Positions 47,040 through 57,460 of a DNA stretch of 64,000 nucleotides are shown piece after piece. Every line of letters starts with the position of its first letter. Within the stretch, counting starts at the first letter, position 1. Position numbers and translations under genes: made by a program. Origin of the DNA: Syntrophales bacterium (GTDB lineage: Bacteria > Desulfobacterota > Syntrophia > Syntrophales > UBA5619); assembly GCA_023229765.1 (NCBI GenBank), contig JALNYO010000001.1, positions 1 through 64,000 of the forward strand, in the 5' to 3' direction. The notes beneath the pieces are model-generated. The model ran no database searches. It was not told where the DNA came from and was given only the letters and a program-made list of their open reading frames with translations.

Positions 47040-47244
47040 AGTATTATTATTCCTATGATTATACTGTTGCACATTTTTGTCCATTAGTTTTCTTACAAGC
47101 AGTGAAAAGAGCCGGCGCTTTTTCTCCATAGACAAGCGGAGCCTATGAAAACTGAACCAATGCGGTTCAAAACCGCAAGACCCCGGGTGTAGTCTCCCGG
47201 GGCCCTGCCACTAATCAGAAACCGCCAGAGCGGCGGATTATTTT

Positions 47245-47320
47245 TGGCTCCCCAGCGCGGACTCGAACCACGGACAAGATGGTTAACAGCCATCTGCTCT
47301 ACCGACTGAGCTACTGGGGA
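47245..47320 (-). tRNA. tRNA-Asn (anticodon GTT)
   Basis: A 76-nt cloverleaf including an encoded CCA end. The acceptor stem is TCCCCAG pairing with CTGGGGA, with D-arm GCTC..GAGC, anticodon stem with loop CTGTTAA (anticodon GTT) and T-arm with GTTCGAGTC. The minus-strand start is at 47320. A GC hairpin (CCGCCGCTCTGGCGG) 25 nt downstream may end transcription. Confidence 0.96.
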
Positions 47321-47338
47321 ATACTCTATGGCGGCCGC

Positions 47339-47367
47339 TTCATAATATAAGAAGCGGCCTTTGTCAA
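47339..47367 (-). promoter_or_regulatory. promoter of tRNA-Asn with inverted repeat in the spacer
   Basis: On the minus strand TTGACA (47362-47367), a 17-bp spacer and TATGAA (47339-47344), 19 bp before the tRNA. A perfect 9-bp inverted repeat (GGCCGCTTC / GAAGCGGCC, 47333-47341 and 47351-47359) lies across the spacer and -10. Confidence 0.5.
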
Positions 47368-47557
47368 CAGGGAAGTCGTAAATTTTTTATTTCCTCGTGC
47401 GGCAATATGGATTTAGCTCCCTGAAGCGGGCAATGGATTTGTGATTGACAGAAAAGCCGCTGCTCGTGTAGATGTCATCCTCATAAAAGCAGAAGCGGTA
47501 TAGTCAACAAAAGTTATAGTCGCTAATATGGTAAACTAATTCACAAGGAGGAAGGCC

Positions 47558-47719
47558 ATGGGAAAATACGTATGCGATGTATGCGGTTACATATATGATC
47601 CGGCGGAGGGAGACACGGAGGGAGGCATCCCTGCGGGGACGTCCTTTGCCAAGCTTCCCGATGACTGGACATGTCCGGTGTGCGGCGCTTCCAAGGAAGA
47701 ATTCTCCCCGGAAGAGTAG
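47558..47719 (+). CDS. rubredoxin
   Basis: This 53-residue electron carrier has one Fe(Cys)4 site: [10 protein letters not shown] at the N-terminus and [11 protein letters not shown] at the C-terminus, with the usual DDWTCP. It starts at ATG 47558 after AAGGAGG. It lies 70 bp upstream of a rubrerythrin gene, and the pair probably reduces peroxide or oxygen in this anaerobe. Confidence 0.96.
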   Translation: MGKYVCDVCGYIYDPAEGDTEGGIPAGTSFAKLPDDWTCPVCGASKEEFSPEE

Positions 47720-47732
47720 AATATTATCGCCG

Positions 47733-47762
47733 GCTGCCCCTGTCCGGGGATTTTATTTTTTT
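47733..47762 (+). terminator. terminator after rubredoxin
   Basis: CCCC / GGGG stem with a TGTCC loop followed by ATTTTATTTTTTT. Read-through into rubrerythrin is still possible. Confidence 0.5.
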
Positions 47763-47789
47763 GATTTTGCCTGATACCGAGGATTTGTT

Positions 47790-48278
47790 ATGGGAACAAA
47801 AGAGAACCTGCAGCAGGCCTATGCAGGCGAGGCCAAAGCGGCCCTGCGGCTGAAGGTTTATGCGGAAAAGGCGGACGAAGAAAGTTTGCCGCAGATAGCG
47901 AAGCTCTTCCGGGTGATTTCTTTTTCGGAAGAGATTCACGGCAAGAGGGCGCTGAGGGCGCTCAAAGAGATAAAGACGACCGAAGATAATCTTGCCGAGA
48001 GTTTTCAGTCTGAACAGGGAGTTGCGGCAGTCGCCTACAACCAGTTTGTCAAGGCGGCCGAAGCGGAGGGAAACCAGGCCGCGGTTCTTCATTTCAGCCA
48101 GAGCCGGGACGTGGAAGAGACGCACGCAAAACTCTACAAGGAGGCCATGAACCATCTCCTCGAAGAGCGGGAAACATCTTATTATGTGTGCCTGATTTGC
48201 GGTTACATTGCCGATGGAGTCCTGCCGGAGAGCTGTCCGGTTTGCGGCGCCGGCAAGGAAAAATTCAAGGCCTATTAA
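47790..48278 (+). CDS. rubrerythrin
   Basis: This 162-residue protein has a four-helix di-iron domain with paired glutamates (YAGEAKAALR, FSEEIHG, EAEGN and ETHAKLYKEA). A C-terminal rubredoxin-like iron site follows (CLICGYIADGVLPESCPVCG, exactly CxxC...CxxC). It detoxifies hydrogen peroxide in the cytosol using electrons from rubredoxin. ATG 47790; the stop leads directly into the repeat element. Confidence 0.93.
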   Translation: MGTKENLQQAYAGEAKAALRLKVYAEKADEESLPQIAKLFRVISFSEEIHGKRALRALKEIKTTEDNLAESFQSEQGVAAVAYNQFVKAAEAEGNQAAVLHFSQSRDVEETHAKLYKEAMNHLLEERETSYYVCLICGYIADGVLPESCPVCGAGKEKFKAY

Positions 48279-48282
48279 CATG

Positions 48283-48456
48283 CCTGCTATTAACATGGTG
48301 CCGCTCTGCGGCTGGGGCGGGGAAACGAGAAGCGAACCGTAAACCGTAAACCGTAAACCGTAAACCGTAAACCGTAAACCGTAAACCGTAAACCGTAAAC
48401 CGTGAACCGTGAACCGTAAACCGTAAACCGTAAACCGCCGCTCTGCGGCTGCGGCG
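48283..48456 (+). repeat. hairpin-bracketed heptamer tandem repeat, copy 1
   Basis: Shared block CCTGCTATTAACATG, then hairpin GCCGCTCTGCGGC, then GGGAAACGAGAAG. An array of 14 seven-bp units follows (12 TAAACCG and 2 TGAACCG, 48340-48437), closed by a second hairpin CCGCTCTGCGG. An inverted, shorter copy lies at 53976-54075. Confidence 0.9.
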
Positions 48457-48484
48457 TTTTTATCGGAAAAGAGGGGTTATCACT

Positions 48485-48886
48485 GTGAGAGGTGTGCTTC
48501 TGCGCTGGCTGGTATTGACGGCGGCTGTTCTGGCTTCGTCCTGGTTTCTGGACGGCATCCGCGTCAGCGGGTTTCTGCCGGCGCTCTTCGCCGCCGGACT
48601 GCTCGGCATTCTGAACGCGGTGCTGCGCCCGCTCTTGATCATTCTAACCCTTCCTATCAATATCCTCTCCCTCGGTCTTTTCACCTTTGTGGTAAACGCC
48701 TTTTTGCTGAAGATAGTTTCCGCCCTTGTTGCCGGCTTTGATGTTCGGGGTTTCTGGACTGCCGTCTTCGGGGCGATCATTATCGGCGGCGTAAGCTGGC
48801 TCTTAAACATCTTCATCGGCGGGCGGGGCCGGGTGGAGCGCTACGATTATATAGATTTGCAAAAACGGGGCGGAAAATGGGAGTGA
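48485..48886 (+). CDS. phage holin family 4-TM protein (YvlD/PF04020-like)
   Basis: This 133-residue protein has four hydrophobic segments, including [20 protein letters not shown] and [18 protein letters not shown] (the conserved core of this small family, shown in two parts). Despite the name these are ordinary chromosomal membrane proteins of unknown role. It starts at GTG 48485 and overlaps the mutS start by 10 nt, so the two genes are co-transcribed. Confidence 0.8.
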   Translation: MRGVLLRWLVLTAAVLASSWFLDGIRVSGFLPALFAAGLLGILNAVLRPLLIILTLPINILSLGLFTFVVNAFLLKIVSALVAGFDVRGFWTAVFGAIIIGGVSWLLNIFIGGRGRVERYDYIDLQKRGGKWE

Positions 48887-51501
48887 GTGATCTGACCCCG
48901 GCAATGAAGCAGTATGCCGAGGTCAAGAGCAGTTATCCGGACAGCATCCTCCTGTTCCGCATGGGCGATTTTTACGAGATGTTCTTTGAGGACGCCCTGA
49001 CGGCTTCGAAGGTGCTCGAAATAACGCTGACGTCAAGAAACAAAAACAGCAAGGATGCAGTCCCTCTCTGCGGTTTTCCCTATCACGCGGCGCCATCATA
49101 CATCACAAAGCTGATCGAAAAAGGGTTCAAGGTGGCTGTCTGCGAACAGGTCGAGGACCCAAAGCTTGCCAAAGGGGTGGTCAGGCGCGAGGTGGTGCGC
49201 GTCGTCACCCCCGGACTGCTACTCGATGACGCGAACCTGAAAGCGAAGGAGAACAACTACCTTGCCGCGCTTACGAAAGCCGCTGGAAGATACGCGCTGG
49301 CCTTTGTCGATATCTCCACGGGGGAATTCCGCATAGCCGAAACGGGCGATCGTGAATTATTTCTTGTGCAGACCGCGGGGCTCGAGATTAGCGAGCTGCT
49401 GGTAAATCAAGAGCTGGGCGATGAAAGCCTGATTGTGAATATCTCCGGAGAGGGAAGGGGGGCCGGTCGTTGTCTGGTAAACCGCTTTCCTTCCGGGTAT
49501 TTTGCGGCGCAAACGGCCGAAGACGTTATATACCGCCATTTCTCCGAGGAAAAAATTGCGGGGATGGCCCTGAAAGACCATCCGGCGGCGCTGGGGGCGG
49601 CAGGCGCGGTGCTTGCTTATATGATCGAGACCCAGAAGGATCGCCTCCGTCATATAAACTCCCTTTCCTGGCATCAGAGCGCCGATTACCTGGTTCTGGA
49701 CGGGACGGCGGAGAGGAATCTCGAACTCTTTTCCACCATCTCCGACGGCAAAAAAGGGAATTCGCTTTTTAATGTAATTGACGAAACGGTAACATCGCCC
49801 GGCGCAAGGAGGCTCCGCTGGTGGCTGGGGCACCCGTTGCGCGATCCCCTGCGCATTCGGGAGAGGCTGGCGGCCGTTTCGGAAATAAAGGAAGAACATC
49901 TGCTTCGCGAATCGCTCCGCTCAGCCCTCCATTCTGTTTACGATATGGAGCGGCTCGGCAGCCGGATTTCCGTCGGTCTTGCCAACGGTCGCGACCTGGT
50001 CGCGCTGAAGACTTCGTTTGCGGTTCTTCCAAAAATCCGCACCCTGATTGCCGGTTGTGAGGCGCCGCTCTTAAAGACCATTCATGACGGGATCGATGAG
50101 ATGCAGGATCTCCGTGAATTAATTGAAAACGCCATTGTGGATGCCCCGCCTTTTACGATCCGCGAGGGGGGAATCGTCCGGGAAGGCTATGATCAGGAGC
50201 TCGATGGTCTGATTTCAGTTGCCCGTGACGGGAAAAAGTGGATCGCCGCCCTTGAGGAGAAGGAACGGCAGCGGACGGGGATAAACTCGCTGAAGGTCGG
50301 CTTCAACAGTGTTTTTGGTTATTATATTGAAATAACAAAGGCCAATTCTGCGCTGGCGCCCCCGGATTATATCCGCAAGCAGACGCTGGTCAATGCCGAG
50401 CGGTATATAAACGAGGAACTAAAGGGGTATGAAGGGACCGTTCTGCATGCCGAGGAGCGCCTGCAGGAAAGGGAATATGAGATATTTGTCGGAATCCGGG
50501 ACAGGGCAGCGCTGGAGATAGCAAGAGTCCAGAGAACAGCAGCCTGCATTGCCGATCTTGACGCCATCGCCTCGCTGGCCGAGGTTGCCGAGCGGCGCGG
50601 CTACTGCTGCCCGGTTGTTGATGATGAGGAGACAATCGAGATTGCCGACGGTCGTCATCCAGTTGTGGAGAGCCTGGCGGGAAGCGGCTTTGTTCCCAAT
50701 GACATCCTCCTGGATATGGATAAAAATCGTTTTCTGATTATTACCGGCCCGAATATGGCTGGCAAATCAACATATATTCGACAGGTTGCACTGATCGTTC
50801 TCATGGCTCAGGCTGGCAGTTTTGTTCCTGCGACGAAGGCCCGAATCGGTGTTGTCGATCGGATTTTTACCCGCATTGGGGCGGCAGACAACCTGGCCCG
50901 CGGACAGAGCACCTTCATGGTGGAGATGACAGAGGTGGCGGATATACTTAAGAGCGCTACGAAAAGAAGTCTAATTATTCTCGATGAAGTCGGCCGCGGC
51001 ACCAGCACTTTTGACGGTCTGAGCATCGCCTGGGCGACGGCTGAATACATCCACGACTCACCGGCGCTGGGCGCCCGAACGCTTTTTGCCACCCATTACC
51101 ATGAACTTACCGATCTTGCCGCTACCAAGGAGGGTGTCAGTAATTTCAATGTTGCCGTCCGGGAATGGGGGGAGAAGATAATATTCCTCCGGAAAATCAT
51201 CGCAGGGGGCGCCAACCGCAGCTATGGCATCCAGGTTGCCCGTCTGGCCGGTGTGCCCGAGGAAGTTATTGCACGGGCAAAGGAAATACTTCTCAATCTG
51301 GAAAAGGGGGAGCTGGATGAGACCGGAATGCCGAAGATCGCCCGCGGTAAAAAAATGAGACGGCAAAACGACAATCAACTCAATCTTTTCCAGCCGGAAA
51401 AGGATTTTGTAATTGATGAGATCAAGGAAAGCGATGTCTTGAATATGACGCCGCTGCGGGCGCTGCAACAGATCAGCGACTGGAAGAAGCGTCTTACTTG
51501 A
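48877..51501 (+). CDS. mutS: DNA mismatch repair protein MutS
   Basis: This 874-residue ATPase recognises mismatches. The N-terminal mismatch-reading motif is [14 protein letters not shown]. Connector, lever and clamp domains follow, then the C-terminal ATPase with Walker [34 protein letters not shown] (signature), Walker [15 protein letters not shown] and the switch region THYHEL. Size and domain order are normal. It overlaps the holin-like gene upstream and, by 8 nt, the convergent GspE-like gene. No mutL is adjacent. Confidence 0.96.
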   Translation: MGVSDLTPAMKQYAEVKSSYPDSILLFRMGDFYEMFFEDALTASKVLEITLTSRNKNSKDAVPLCGFPYHAAPSYITKLIEKGFKVAVCEQVEDPKLAKGVVRREVVRVVTPGLLLDDANLKAKENNYLAALTKAAGRYALAFVDISTGEFRIAETGDRELFLVQTAGLEISELLVNQELGDESLIVNISGEGRGAGRCLVNRFPSGYFAAQTAEDVIYRHFSEEKIAGMALKDHPAALGAAGAVLAYMIETQKDRLRHINSLSWHQSADYLVLDGTAERNLELFSTISDGKKGNSLFNVIDETVTSPGARRLRWWLGHPLRDPLRIRERLAAVSEIKEEHLLRESLRSALHSVYDMERLGSRISVGLANGRDLVALKTSFAVLPKIRTLIAGCEAPLLKTIHDGIDEMQDLRELIENAIVDAPPFTIREGGIVREGYDQELDGLISVARDGKKWIAALEEKERQRTGINSLKVGFNSVFGYYIEITKANSALAPPDYIRKQTLVNAERYINEELKGYEGTVLHAEERLQEREYEIFVGIRDRAALEIARVQRTAACIADLDAIASLAEVAERRGYCCPVVDDEETIEIADGRHPVVESLAGSGFVPNDILLDMDKNRFLIITGPNMAGKSTYIRQVALIVLMAQAGSFVPATKARIGVVDRIFTRIGAADNLARGQSTFMVEMTEVADILKSATKRSLIILDEVGRGTSTFDGLSIAWATAEYIHDSPALGARTLFATHYHELTDLAATKEGVSNFNVAVREWGEKIIFLRKIIAGGANRSYGIQVARLAGVPEEVIARAKEILLNLEKGELDETGMPKIARGKKMRRQNDNQLNLFQPEKDFVIDEIKESDVLNMTPLRALQQISDWKKRLT

Positions 51502-53788
51502 TGCAAACCCGCTCTACCTGTTTTATATCGGTATGCCCTTGAAATCCCTTATAAATACCATCCTGAAGAAGAGTGGTCATTCCCTGCCCCATCCCAATAT
51601 CGCGCATCTCCTCGACCGTCGCATGTTTCTGAATGAGCCGTTTTATTTCATCGGTGGCGATCAGCAGTTCATGTATTCCCATCCTGCCTTTGTACCCGGT
51701 ATTATCACAGGCTTCACAGCCTTTGGGCCGGTAAAGCATTAAATCTTCCTTATAGACGATGTTAAGCCTCTGAAAAGATTTTTCGCCGTAAGCCTGGACA
51801 ATCTCGTCAAATTCGGCACGATCAGGATGGTAGGCCTCCTTGCATTTTTTGCAGAGGGTTCTGACGAGACGCTGTGCCAGAATCCCCAAAAGGGCGTCGG
51901 CGAAATTGAGCGGGTCGATCCCCATGTCCAAAAGACGGACAATTGTTTCCGGGGCGCTGTTTGTGTGCAGCGTGCTGAAGACGAGATGGCCGGTTAAGGA
52001 CGCCTCGACGCCGGTTTTGGCCGTTTCAAAATCGCGCATTTCGCCGACCATGATTACATCCGGATCGGCGCGGAGAAAGGCGCGCATGGCCGCGGCGAAA
52101 TCAAAACCGATCTTCGACTGCACCTGCACCTGCCTGAGCCCGTACTGGGTTATTTCGACAGGATCCTCGGCCGTCCAGATCTTCTTGTCCGGGGTATTGA
52201 TCTCGTGGAGCGCCGCATGCAGCGTTGTCGTTTTTCCGGAACCGGTTGGCCCCACCACCAGCACCATGCCGTAAGGCTTGTTGATAATAGAGGTCATTTC
52301 CCGGAAGTTGCGTTCGGACATTCCCATGGAGGTAAGCGGGAGCGTATCGCCGGCCTTGGCCAGAATTCTCATGACGACATCCTCCACCCCTCCTTGCGTC
52401 GGGATGGTGGCGACGCGCAGCTCAAGTTCTTCTCCCCCCGGTTTTTTGAACTTGATTTTTCCGTCCTGGGGGAGGCGCTTTACGGTAATGTCAAGATTGG
52501 ACATGATCTTGATCCGGGATATTACCGCGGCCCGGTAATTGAAAGGAAGGGTCTGGTAGATTGCGCAATTTCCATCAACCCGGTAGCGCACCTCCACGTT
52601 TCTCTTGCCTATATTTGGTTCAATATGAATATCCGAGGCCCGTTTGTTCTGGGCGTCGAGGATAATCTTGTTGACGAGCTGCATGATGACGCTGTCCGAT
52701 TCGGTAACTGCATTGCTATCCTCTTCTACAACCTGCTCTTCCGCATCCAGTTTTTCGAGGATATCGCTCAGGGTGCTTTCATCGCCGGATGACTGGTAGA
52801 AATGTCTTACAAATTTGAGGATATCTTCCGGCAGGGAAACGTCGTATTTGACAGACTTTGTTTTTAGAAGGTTTTCAATCATGTCCCGCTTGAGGATGTT
52901 GTTGGGGTCGTCAATGATGATGTTGATTACCCCATCCTTTTTTTCCAGCGGCACCCAAAGCTCCCGACGGAGAAATTCCATCTTCAGATTGACCAGCAAA
53001 TCTCCGGGAATGGGTGTCTTGTCGGAAAAAGGAACGAACCGGCAGTTGAAAAACTCCGATAGGGAACGGCCAAGGTCCTCTTTGGAGATTTTATATTTCC
53101 TCATTATGAAGTTTTCGACGGTCTCCTTGGCCTCCCGTGATTCCTCCCAGGCGATCTCGAGTTCTTCATCCTTTAGCAGGTCGTGACTTATCAAATAGTC
53201 AAAGCGGGTTTTGCGGCGTCTTGAGAAGCGCTCCTGATTAAAGAAAGCGATGCCGAGAACTTCGGATATCTCTTTGACGAAACCTGTTTCATCATCGGAA
53301 AATCTGCCGACGCCTACTTTTTTGTTCAGGATTTGAATAACCCCCATCAGGGTTTTATTGTGCAATATCGGAGCGGCCAGCACTTGTCTGGTGCGAAACC
53401 CTGTTTTTTTGTCCCAGCTTGAATCAAAACAGAGTTCCCTGTCGATTTTTTTTAGCTCTTCAAGATCGTAAACATCAACTATATTTACTATCTTTCCGGT
53501 ATTGGCGACAAATCCGGAGATGCTTTTATTGCTGATGGGAACGCGGATTTCCTTGACCTGCGCGCCGACGAGAAACATGGAATATATCTCATTGCGGGCA
53601 CGATCCACGACGTAGATGGTGAGCGAGTGGGCATTAAACAGGTTTAAAATCCCATCTCTGAGGTCAACGAGTATCTGCTTGATATTCTGGGCGGCGTGGA
53701 TGCGGTTGGTGATATCCAAAAGCGCCTGCCGGAGTTGCAGTTTTTCTTCAAGATCTCTTATATCGGTACTTTGGGGCTGGTATGCCAT
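51494..53788 (-). CDS. GAF-domain GspE/PilB-type secretion ATPase
   Basis: This 764-residue protein combines an N-terminal GAF domain (about 20-190; [32 protein letters not shown]) with an N1E/MshEN-like region (about 215-330). The type II/IV pilus assembly ATPase follows: SDIHIEP, Walker [13 protein letters not shown], aspartate box AEDPVEI, Walker [13 protein letters not shown] and HTNSAPET. A tetracysteine zinc site (CKKC and CEAC) is in the last 130 residues. It is cytosolic at the membrane and powers pseudopilus or pilus assembly. The GAF domain suggests ligand or nucleotide control. ATG 53788 has GGGAGG upstream. No other pilus genes are nearby. Confidence 0.9.
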   Translation of the reverse strand: MAYQPQSTDIRDLEEKLQLRQALLDITNRIHAAQNIKQILVDLRDGILNLFNAHSLTIYVVDRARNEIYSMFLVGAQVKEIRVPISNKSISGFVANTGKIVNIVDVYDLEELKKIDRELCFDSSWDKKTGFRTRQVLAAPILHNKTLMGVIQILNKKVGVGRFSDDETGFVKEISEVLGIAFFNQERFSRRRKTRFDYLISHDLLKDEELEIAWEESREAKETVENFIMRKYKISKEDLGRSLSEFFNCRFVPFSDKTPIPGDLLVNLKMEFLRRELWVPLEKKDGVINIIIDDPNNILKRDMIENLLKTKSVKYDVSLPEDILKFVRHFYQSSGDESTLSDILEKLDAEEQVVEEDSNAVTESDSVIMQLVNKIILDAQNKRASDIHIEPNIGKRNVEVRYRVDGNCAIYQTLPFNYRAAVISRIKIMSNLDITVKRLPQDGKIKFKKPGGEELELRVATIPTQGGVEDVVMRILAKAGDTLPLTSMGMSERNFREMTSIINKPYGMVLVVGPTGSGKTTTLHAALHEINTPDKKIWTAEDPVEITQYGLRQVQVQSKIGFDFAAAMRAFLRADPDVIMVGEMRDFETAKTGVEASLTGHLVFSTLHTNSAPETIVRLLDMGIDPLNFADALLGILAQRLVRTLCKKCKEAYHPDRAEFDEIVQAYGEKSFQRLNIVYKEDLMLYRPKGCEACDNTGYKGRMGIHELLIATDEIKRLIQKHATVEEMRDIGMGQGMTTLLQDGIYKGFQGHTDIKQVERVCIK

Positions 53789-53975
53789 CAATGCCTCCCT
53801 TTAGAAGCTGCCGTTTTTCCCCTTTTGTTTTTATCGTTCGTTGTGCTCGCCCCGGTCATGGATGTTAGTTGAAATATCAAATCGTCACGAATGATAATGC
53901 ATTATCTTGCCGAATTGCAATGATAATTTTTCGGTAACTGCGTTTATTCAGCCTGCGTCATGTCAATAACCAATG

Positions 53976-54075
53976 TCCCAGCCGCATAGCGGGCACACGG
54001 TTTACGGTTTACGGTTCACGGTTCACTTCTCGTTTCCTCGTCCCAGCCGCATAGCGGCGTCATGTTAATAGCAGG
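53976..54075 (-). repeat. hairpin-bracketed heptamer repeat, copy 2 (inverted, short)
   Basis: Read on the minus strand: CCTGCTATTAACATG, hairpin GCCGCTATGCGGC, GAGGAAACGAGAAG, then only four heptamers (two TGAACCG-type, two TAAACCG-type), then a second hairpin CCGCTATGCGG. It matches copy 1 base for base outside the array except for scattered changes. It abuts the glyS stop codon. Confidence 0.88.
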
Positions 54076-56145
54076 TTATTCGGTTACAATTTTTGAAAAG
54101 TCGGCCAATTTGTGGAAAAGAACGGAGATATTCTTAAGAAGCGACAGGCGGTTAACGCGTATCTCCTCCTCTTCGGCCATGACCAGAACGGTGTCAAAGA
54201 ATTCGTCCACCGGTTTCTGCAGGCGGGCGATGTTATTGAGCGCTCTACTGTAATCGCCGTCGGCAATGTCTTTAAAAACGGTTTCCCTGATTGCCAGAAA
54301 TGATTCGTGGAGGCGTTTTTCTTCCGGCGTGCAGAATGCTTCAGGATGGACCGAGCCGGCACTAAAGCCGCGGGTGATATTTTCGACCCGCTTGAAGGCA
54401 AGCGCCAGGGTTAGATAAGTCTTGTCGTCCTTGAAGGTCTCCATCGCCTTGATCTTTTCGTACGTTAAGACAAGATCGTCAACGCCGGTGGACAAAACGG
54501 CGTCAATTACGTCGTAGGAAAAAGACTGGGTGGCAAGCTGATTCTGCAGGCGGCCTTTGAAGAATTCCAAGACGGCTTCTTTTGTCTCACTCGCCGGCTT
54601 TTTTAAGAGCGGGGAGAGAATTCCAAGACTCTTGTCGATCATTGCGCCTAAGGAAAGGGGGTAGCGCTTGGCCAGAATAATGTTGATAATGCCGAGCGCC
54701 TGTCGCCTGAGCGCGTAGGGATCGGCTGTTCCTGTCGGCAGCAGGCCGACGGCAAAGAACCCGCAAATGGAATCCAGTTTGTCGGCAATGCCGACAATGG
54801 CGCCTTCCTCTGTTTCCGGGAGCTCGCCTCCGGCCACGATGGGCAGATAATGTTCGTAAAGGGCTTTTGCCACAAGCGGATCTTCGCCGGAAAGGAGCGC
54901 GTATTCACGCCCCATGATCCCCTGAAGTTCGGCAAATTCCCCGACCATCTGCGTGCCCAGATCGGCCTTGGCGAGGAGGGCGGCCCTCTTTACGCGGGGC
55001 ATGGCAGCAGGGGCGACAATATCCGCGATCCATGCGGCAAGTTCTTGGAACCGCAGTGTTTTTTGATATGATGTTCCCAATAGCGTGTGAAAAACTATCT
55101 TTTTAAGATCATCCACGCGCGTTTCCAGCGTGATTTTTTTGTCCGCCTCGAAGAAAAACCGGGCATCGGCCAATCTGGCCCGGATAACCCTTTCGTTGCC
55201 ACGTTTTACAACGTCGGGATCATCGGGAAGCGTATTGTTGACCGTTATGAAGCGGGGAAGGAGCGAGCCCTTTCCATCTACAAGCGGGAAGTATTTCTGA
55301 TGGGAGATCATGGTGATGGTGAGAACCTCCTGTGGTAGTTTCAAATACTCCGGATCAAAACTCCCGCAAACAACGTTAGGATATTCGGTCAGAAAGGTAA
55401 CCATCGAAAGCAGCCCCGGCGCGGGGAAAAGGCTGCCGCCAGCGTTTTCGGCGGCCTTTTTTGTCTCGTCAGCGATCTTTTCTTCCCGTTCGGCGGGATC
55501 GACTATGACAAAACGTTCCCGCAATCCGGAAACGTACCCTTCGCTGTTTGCCGGAGAAAATCCGGCGGGACTCATAAAGCGGTGGCCATAACTGATGTTG
55601 CCGCTTTGCACCCCCCCGATGCCAAAGTTGATGATTTTTCCATCATAGAGGGCAAGCAGCCAGTGAATGGGTCGCGCGAAGCGAAAATCAAGATCAGCCC
55701 AGCGCATGGATTTGCGAAAGGGGAGGGAGGAAATCAGCTTTGTCAATATTGCCGGCAGCAGTTCTGCGGTCGGCGCGCCGACAATCTTTTTTCGTGCGCA
55801 GACATATTCCCCTTTCGGGGTAACGATTGTTTCTAATTCGGAAACGTCGATCCCCTGTCCTCTGGCAAAACCGGAGGCGGCCTGGGTGGGATTGCCTGTT
55901 TCGTCAAAGCAGGCCCGTTTGGCCGGCCCCAGCTTTTCGGTTTCCTGATCCTCCTGCCGTTCGGCGACTTCCGCAACCGATAAAAAAAGGCGGCGGGGCG
56001 TTCCCAGCGTTTTAATAGCCCCGTGCGGGATGCGGCTATCGGCAAGCTCGCGTTTGGCTATCTCCGCCATGTCTGTCAGCGCCTTGGGAAAAAAGGCGGC
56101 CGGTATTTCTTCGGTTCCTATTTCGAGGAGCAGTTCCTTGCCCAT
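54076..56145 (-). CDS. glyS: glycyl-tRNA synthetase, beta subunit
   Basis: This 689-residue subunit of the bacterial alpha2beta2 enzyme charges tRNA-Gly. It opens ELLLEIGTEEIPAAFFPKAL and includes RSMRW, HRFMSP, GVDDLVLTYEK and the C-terminal anticodon-binding-like region (DTVLVMAEEEEIRVNRLSLL). ATG 56145 is chosen because GGAG precedes it and the sequence before it is not conserved-looking; the frame itself runs further to 56340. It lies 38 nt after glyQ in the same operon. Confidence 0.95.
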   Translation of the reverse strand: MGKELLLEIGTEEIPAAFFPKALTDMAEIAKRELADSRIPHGAIKTLGTPRRLFLSVAEVAERQEDQETEKLGPAKRACFDETGNPTQAASGFARGQGIDVSELETIVTPKGEYVCARKKIVGAPTAELLPAILTKLISSLPFRKSMRWADLDFRFARPIHWLLALYDGKIINFGIGGVQSGNISYGHRFMSPAGFSPANSEGYVSGLRERFVIVDPAEREEKIADETKKAAENAGGSLFPAPGLLSMVTFLTEYPNVVCGSFDPEYLKLPQEVLTITMISHQKYFPLVDGKGSLLPRFITVNNTLPDDPDVVKRGNERVIRARLADARFFFEADKKITLETRVDDLKKIVFHTLLGTSYQKTLRFQELAAWIADIVAPAAMPRVKRAALLAKADLGTQMVGEFAELQGIMGREYALLSGEDPLVAKALYEHYLPIVAGGELPETEEGAIVGIADKLDSICGFFAVGLLPTGTADPYALRRQALGIINIILAKRYPLSLGAMIDKSLGILSPLLKKPASETKEAVLEFFKGRLQNQLATQSFSYDVIDAVLSTGVDDLVLTYEKIKAMETFKDDKTYLTLALAFKRVENITRGFSAGSVHPEAFCTPEEKRLHESFLAIRETVFKDIADGDYSRALNNIARLQKPVDEFFDTVLVMAEEEEIRVNRLSLLKNISVLFHKLADFSKIVTE

Positions 56146-56183
56146 TGATTTTTCTCCAGTTTTTAAATTACCGTTTGCATTCA

Positions 56184-57053
56184 TTATCGGTTCAAAAGGG
56201 GATATCCCATTTTTTCGCGCTGCTTTAGATAGCATTCCGCGCTGAGATGGGCGAGATTTCTGATCCTGCCGATATAGCTGGTTCTTTCCGCAACGCTGAT
56301 CGCCCCTCGGGCGTTCAGCATATTGAAGGCATGGGAACACTTCAGACAGTGATCGTAAGCGGGGAGCGCCAGTTCTTTTTCGGCGGCGCGGACGCCCTCC
56401 TTCTCGAACATGTCGAACAACTGCCGCAATTGGTCGGTGTCGGCGACCTCAAAATTGTAAACCGACCACTCCACCTCGCTTTGATGGTGGACGTCTCCGT
56501 ATTTGATTTTCTCCGTCCACTGGAGATCATAGACGTTGTCCACGCCCTGAAGGTACATCGCGATTCGCTCCGTTCCGTAGGTAAGCTCGGCGCTGACCGG
56601 TCGGCAATCAAATCCGCCGACCTGCTGAAAATAGGTGAACTGCGATATCTCCATCCCGTCGAGCCATACCTCCCATCCCAGACCCCAGGCGCCCAAAGTC
56701 GGCGATTCCCAGTTGTCTTCAACAAACCGTATGTCGTGGTGCAGGGGGTCGATCCCGAAGCTTTTCAGGGAATCGAGGTACAACTCCTGGATGTTCTCGG
56801 GGGAGGGTTTCATGATTACCTGGTACTGATAGTAGTGCTGAAGGCGATTGGGATTTTCCCCGTAGCGTCCGTCCGTGGGCCGGCGCGATGGTTCAACGTA
56901 GGCGACCCGCCATGGTTCCGGTCCCAGCGCCCTAAGGAAGGTGGCCGGGTTGAAGGTTCCTGCCCCCACCTCCACATCATAGGGCTGCTGGATGACGCAA
57001 CCCTGTTTTGCCCAATAACCCTGAAGGGCGAATATCAATTCCTGAAATGTCAC
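56184..57053 (-). CDS. glyQ: glycyl-tRNA synthetase, alpha subunit
   Basis: This 289-residue class II catalytic subunit has the standard opening [52 protein letters not shown], and [12 protein letters not shown]. The true start is most likely GTG 57053, preceded by GGGAGG at 4-9 nt; an upstream in-frame ATG (57119) would add a non-homologous tail. No T-box leader was recognised. In related genomes recO often lies directly upstream; here a chemotaxis cluster separates them. Confidence 0.95.
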   Translation of the reverse strand: MTFQELIFALQGYWAKQGCVIQQPYDVEVGAGTFNPATFLRALGPEPWRVAYVEPSRRPTDGRYGENPNRLQHYYQYQVIMKPSPENIQELYLDSLKSFGIDPLHHDIRFVEDNWESPTLGAWGLGWEVWLDGMEISQFTYFQQVGGFDCRPVSAELTYGTERIAMYLQGVDNVYDLQWTEKIKYGDVHHQSEVEWSVYNFEVADTDQLRQLFDMFEKEGVRAAEKELALPAYDHCLKCSHAFNMLNARGAISVAERTSYIGRIRNLAHLSAECYLKQREKMGYPLLNR

Positions 57054-57460
57054 GCTTCCTCCCTCTGAAATTACATTATCTCTTGATATTACAGTCATTT
57101 CGCGGGCGGTTTTTAACACGCTGCTACCCTGATGTCAATACGAAATAGTTTTTGATTCAGGCCTGAGGTTTATCCCATTGGCGTGGGGGCTCGTTTCAAA
57201 ATCGCCTATTGAAATCAGGGGAAAATAAGTATAAGAGCGCGCAGGGTTATGAGTTCCTTATTTCGTAAAGAGATTTGATGAATTTAGAGCCTCGGCTTAT
57301 GGCTATTCTTTCTTGCCGTCGTCGTCAACGGCGATTACACATGGCTCGGCGCTCTCTCTTGGATGGTGCAGAAAGTGAACCTGGAAACACTCGTTTTCAG
57401 CTCCTATAGGCGCTGGGCGATGGCGATGTCGGATATTAAATAGAACAGAGGAGTAACAGT
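57054..57460. other. 407-bp divergent intergenic region
   Basis: Spacer between glyQ and the second cheW. No gene, RNA or strong promoter was recognised; a GC hairpin-like stretch (GCCGTCGTCGTCAACGGC, 57314-57331) is present. The cheW ribosome site GAGGAG is at its right end. Confidence 0.45.

Noticed and set aside
48340..48437. CRISPR array or telomere-like repeat
   Set aside because: The units are 7 bp and contiguous with no spacers. They are a simple tandem array inside a hairpin-bracketed element.
57054..57460. T-box or glycine riboswitch upstream of glyQ
   Set aside because: No T-box sequence, specifier loop or tandem glycine aptamer pattern was recognised on the minus strand.
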